The position numbers and the translations under genes are program-made. The notes under the pieces are model-generated. The model did no database searches. It saw only the letters and a program-made list of their open reading frames with translations, and was not told the origin of the DNA. This document shows positions 62,240-64,000 of a DNA stretch of 64,000 bases, in pieces; within the stretch, counting starts at the first letter, position 1; every line of letters starts with the position of its first letter. Source of the DNA: Streptomyces actuosus (lineage in GTDB: Bacteria; Actinomycetota; Actinomycetes; Streptomycetales; Streptomycetaceae); NCBI RefSeq assembly GCF_016921115.1, contig NZ_JAFFZS010000030.1:40745-104744 (forward strand), given 5' to 3'.

Positions 62240-63925
62240 TTGAGTCATCCGCATCCTGAACTCGGTCCGCCGCCCCCGCTCCCCGAGGGCGGCCTGCGGG
62301 TCACGCCCCTCGGCGGCCTCGGCGAGATCGGCCGCAACATGACGGTCTTCGAGTACGGCGGCCGCCTGCTGATCGTCGACTGCGGAGTGCTCTTCCCCGA
62401 GGAGGAGCAGCCCGGCATCGACCTGATCCTGCCGGACTTCACGTCCATCCGGGACCGCCTCGACGACGTCGAGGGGATCGTCCTCACCCACGGGCACGAG
62501 GACCACATCGGCGGCGTGCCCTTCCTGCTCCGCGAGAAGCCCGACATCCCGCTGATCGGCTCCAAGCTGACGCTGGCGCTGATCGAGGCGAAGCTCCAGG
62601 AGCACCGCATCCGCCCGTACACCCTGGAGGTGGCGGAGGGACACCGCGAGCGCGTCGGCCCCTTCGACTGCGAGTTCGTCGCCGTCAACCACTCCATTCC
62701 GGACGCCCTCGCAGTCGCCATCCGCACGCCCGCCGGCATGGCGGTCCACACCGGTGACTTCAAGATGGACCAGCTCCCGCTGGACAGTCGCCTCACGGAC
62801 CTCCACGCGTTCGCACGTCTGAGTGAAGAAGGCATCGACCTCCTCCTCTCCGACTCCACCAACGCCGAGGTCCCCGGCTTCACGCCGCACGAGCGGGACA
62901 TCTCCAACGTCCTGCGCCAGGTCTTCGCCGGTGCCCGCAAGCGCATCATCGTGGCCAGCTTCGCCAGCCACGTCCACCGCATCCAGCAGATCCTGGACGC
63001 CGCGCACGAGTACGGCCGCCGTGTCGCCTTCGTGGGCCGCTCGATGGTCCGCAACATGGGCATCGCCCGGGACCTGGGCTACCTGAAGGTCCCCCCGGGC
63101 CTGGTCGTGGACGTCAAGACGCTGGACGACCTCCCTGACCACGAGGTGGTCCTGGTCTGCACCGGCTCCCAGGGCGAGCCGATGGCGGCACTGTCGAGGA
63201 TGGCGAACAGGGACCACCAGATCCGGATCGTCCAGGGCGACACGGTGATCCTGGCCTCGTCGCTGATCCCCGGCAACGAGAACGCGGTCTACCGCGTGAT
63301 CAACGGCCTGACCCGCTGGGGCGCCAACGTCGTCCACAAGGGCAACGCCAAGGTCCACGTCTCGGGTCACGCCTCGGCCGGCGAACTGCTGTACTTCTAC
63401 AACATCTGCCGCCCGAAGAACCTGATGCCGGTCCACGGCGAATGGCGCCACCTGCGCGCCAACGCCGAACTCGGCGCGCTCACCGGTGTCCCGCACGACC
63501 GCATCGTCATCGCCGAGGACGGCGTCACCGTCGACCTCGTCGAGGGCAAGGCCAGGATCTCCGGCAAGGTCCAAGCGGGATACGTCTACGTCGACGGCCT
63601 GTCCGTGGGTGACGTCGGCGAGCCGGCGCTGAAGGACAGGAAGATCCTCGGCGAGGAAGGGATCATCTCGGTCTTCGTCGTCGTGGACTCCTCGACCGGC
63701 AAGATCACCGGCGGCCCGCACATCCAGGCCCGGGGTTCCGGTATCGACGACGCGGCCTTCGACGGGGTCGTTCCCAAGATCTCCGAGGTGCTGGAGCGCT
63801 CGGCCCAGGACGGTGTGGTCGAACCGCACCAGCTGCAGCAGCTGGTCCGCCGAACCCTCGGGAAGTGGGTCTCGGACACCTACCGCCGCAGGCCGATGAT
63901 CCTCCCTGTCGTGGTGGAGGTCTGA
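62240..63925 (+). CDS. rnj: Ribonuclease J
   Basis: Metallo-beta-lactamase/beta-CASP RNase with 5'-3' exo- and endonuclease activity; 561 residues. The zinc motif HGHEDH lies at H84-H89 (THGHEDHIGG), with further ligands in VNHSIPDALA and VHTGDFKMD. The beta-CASP motifs LLLSDSTNAEVPG, VASFASHVHRIQQ, CTGSQGEPMAAL and VSGHASAGEL follow, then MPVHGEWRHL and a C-terminal domain. The start is TTG 62240 (SHPHPELGPPPPL), because GAGGAGA lies just upstream; an ATG in frame seven codons earlier sits within the leader hairpin. Confidence 0.95.
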   Translation: MSHPHPELGPPPPLPEGGLRVTPLGGLGEIGRNMTVFEYGGRLLIVDCGVLFPEEEQPGIDLILPDFTSIRDRLDDVEGIVLTHGHEDHIGGVPFLLREKPDIPLIGSKLTLALIEAKLQEHRIRPYTLEVAEGHRERVGPFDCEFVAVNHSIPDALAVAIRTPAGMAVHTGDFKMDQLPLDSRLTDLHAFARLSEEGIDLLLSDSTNAEVPGFTPHERDISNVLRQVFAGARKRIIVASFASHVHRIQQILDAAHEYGRRVAFVGRSMVRNMGIARDLGYLKVPPGLVVDVKTLDDLPDHEVVLVCTGSQGEPMAALSRMANRDHQIRIVQGDTVILASSLIPGNENAVYRVINGLTRWGANVVHKGNAKVHVSGHASAGELLYFYNICRPKNLMPVHGEWRHLRANAELGALTGVPHDRIVIAEDGVTVDLVEGKARISGKVQAGYVYVDGLSVGDVGEPALKDRKILGEEGIISVFVVVDSSTGKITGGPHIQARGSGIDDAAFDGVVPKISEVLERSAQDGVVEPHQLQQLVRRTLGKWVSDTYRRRPMILPVVVEV

Positions 63926-64000
63926 CGCTCCGACAGGCGGGAACACGCAGTGCGTCCGAGCGGGGCGGCCCCCATTGCCGCGGGGCGCCCCCCGCCCCCA

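Overview
The window is actinobacterial chromosomal DNA, almost certainly Streptomyces. It has very high G+C with strong G/C bias at third codon positions, many GTG starts (and a TTG at the last gene), twin-arginine and lipobox export signals, DUF397 and DUF4439 family proteins, and a gene order matching the actinobacterial dxr - site-2 protease - ispG - proS - rimP - nusA - ylxR - infB - rbfA - truB - ribF - rpsO - pnp - M16 protease - dapB - thyX - dapA - RNase J backbone known from mycobacteria and streptomycetes. No tRNA, rRNA, CRISPR array, transposase or phage gene was seen.

Layout. 1-10 kb is mixed metabolism: the C-terminal end of a probable conjugation-type ATPase, a PucR-family regulator, a secreted NHL-repeat protein, an aldehyde dehydrogenase, a Nudix hydrolase and a long acyl-CoA dehydrogenase. 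10-18 kb carries isoprenoid and translation housekeeping (dxr, rseP/rip-type protease, ispG, two GNAT acetyltransferases, proS). 18-20 kb holds a leftward three-gene operon: lipoprotein, DUF4439 protein and an aminoglycoside-phosphotransferase-like protein with lost catalytic residues. 20-27 kb is the rimP-nusA-ylxR-infB / DUF503-rbfA-truB translation cluster. A 1190-residue protein (degenerate trypsin-like domain, STAND/NACHT-like NTPase, helical tail) sits between truB and ribF.

32-52.5 kb, between ribF and rpsO (neighbours in mycobacteria), is a complete type VII secretion (ESX) locus: ParA/EspI-like ATPase, a small locus-specific protein, EccE, EccB, mycosin MycP, two WXG100 proteins, EccC and EccD. 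It includes a leftward accessory operon (lipoprotein, small ORF, 767-residue WXG-headed protein, 158-residue partner) that looks like T7SS cargo. 53-64 kb returns to housekeeping: rpsO, pnp, M16 protease, dapB, thyX, dapA and RNase J.

Points that stand out: the pseudo-protease/STAND protein; a chain of three overlapping mini-ORFs (MSTR, MSTR, MSTPMN) in the infB leader; a 163-bp palindromic element abutting the eccD stop codon; an ORF split by an in-frame TGA just upstream of the WXG100 genes; an APH-like pseudokinase; and stem-loops in the RNase J, dapA and eccD leaders. All calls come from reading the sequence and recalling family features; no searches were run.
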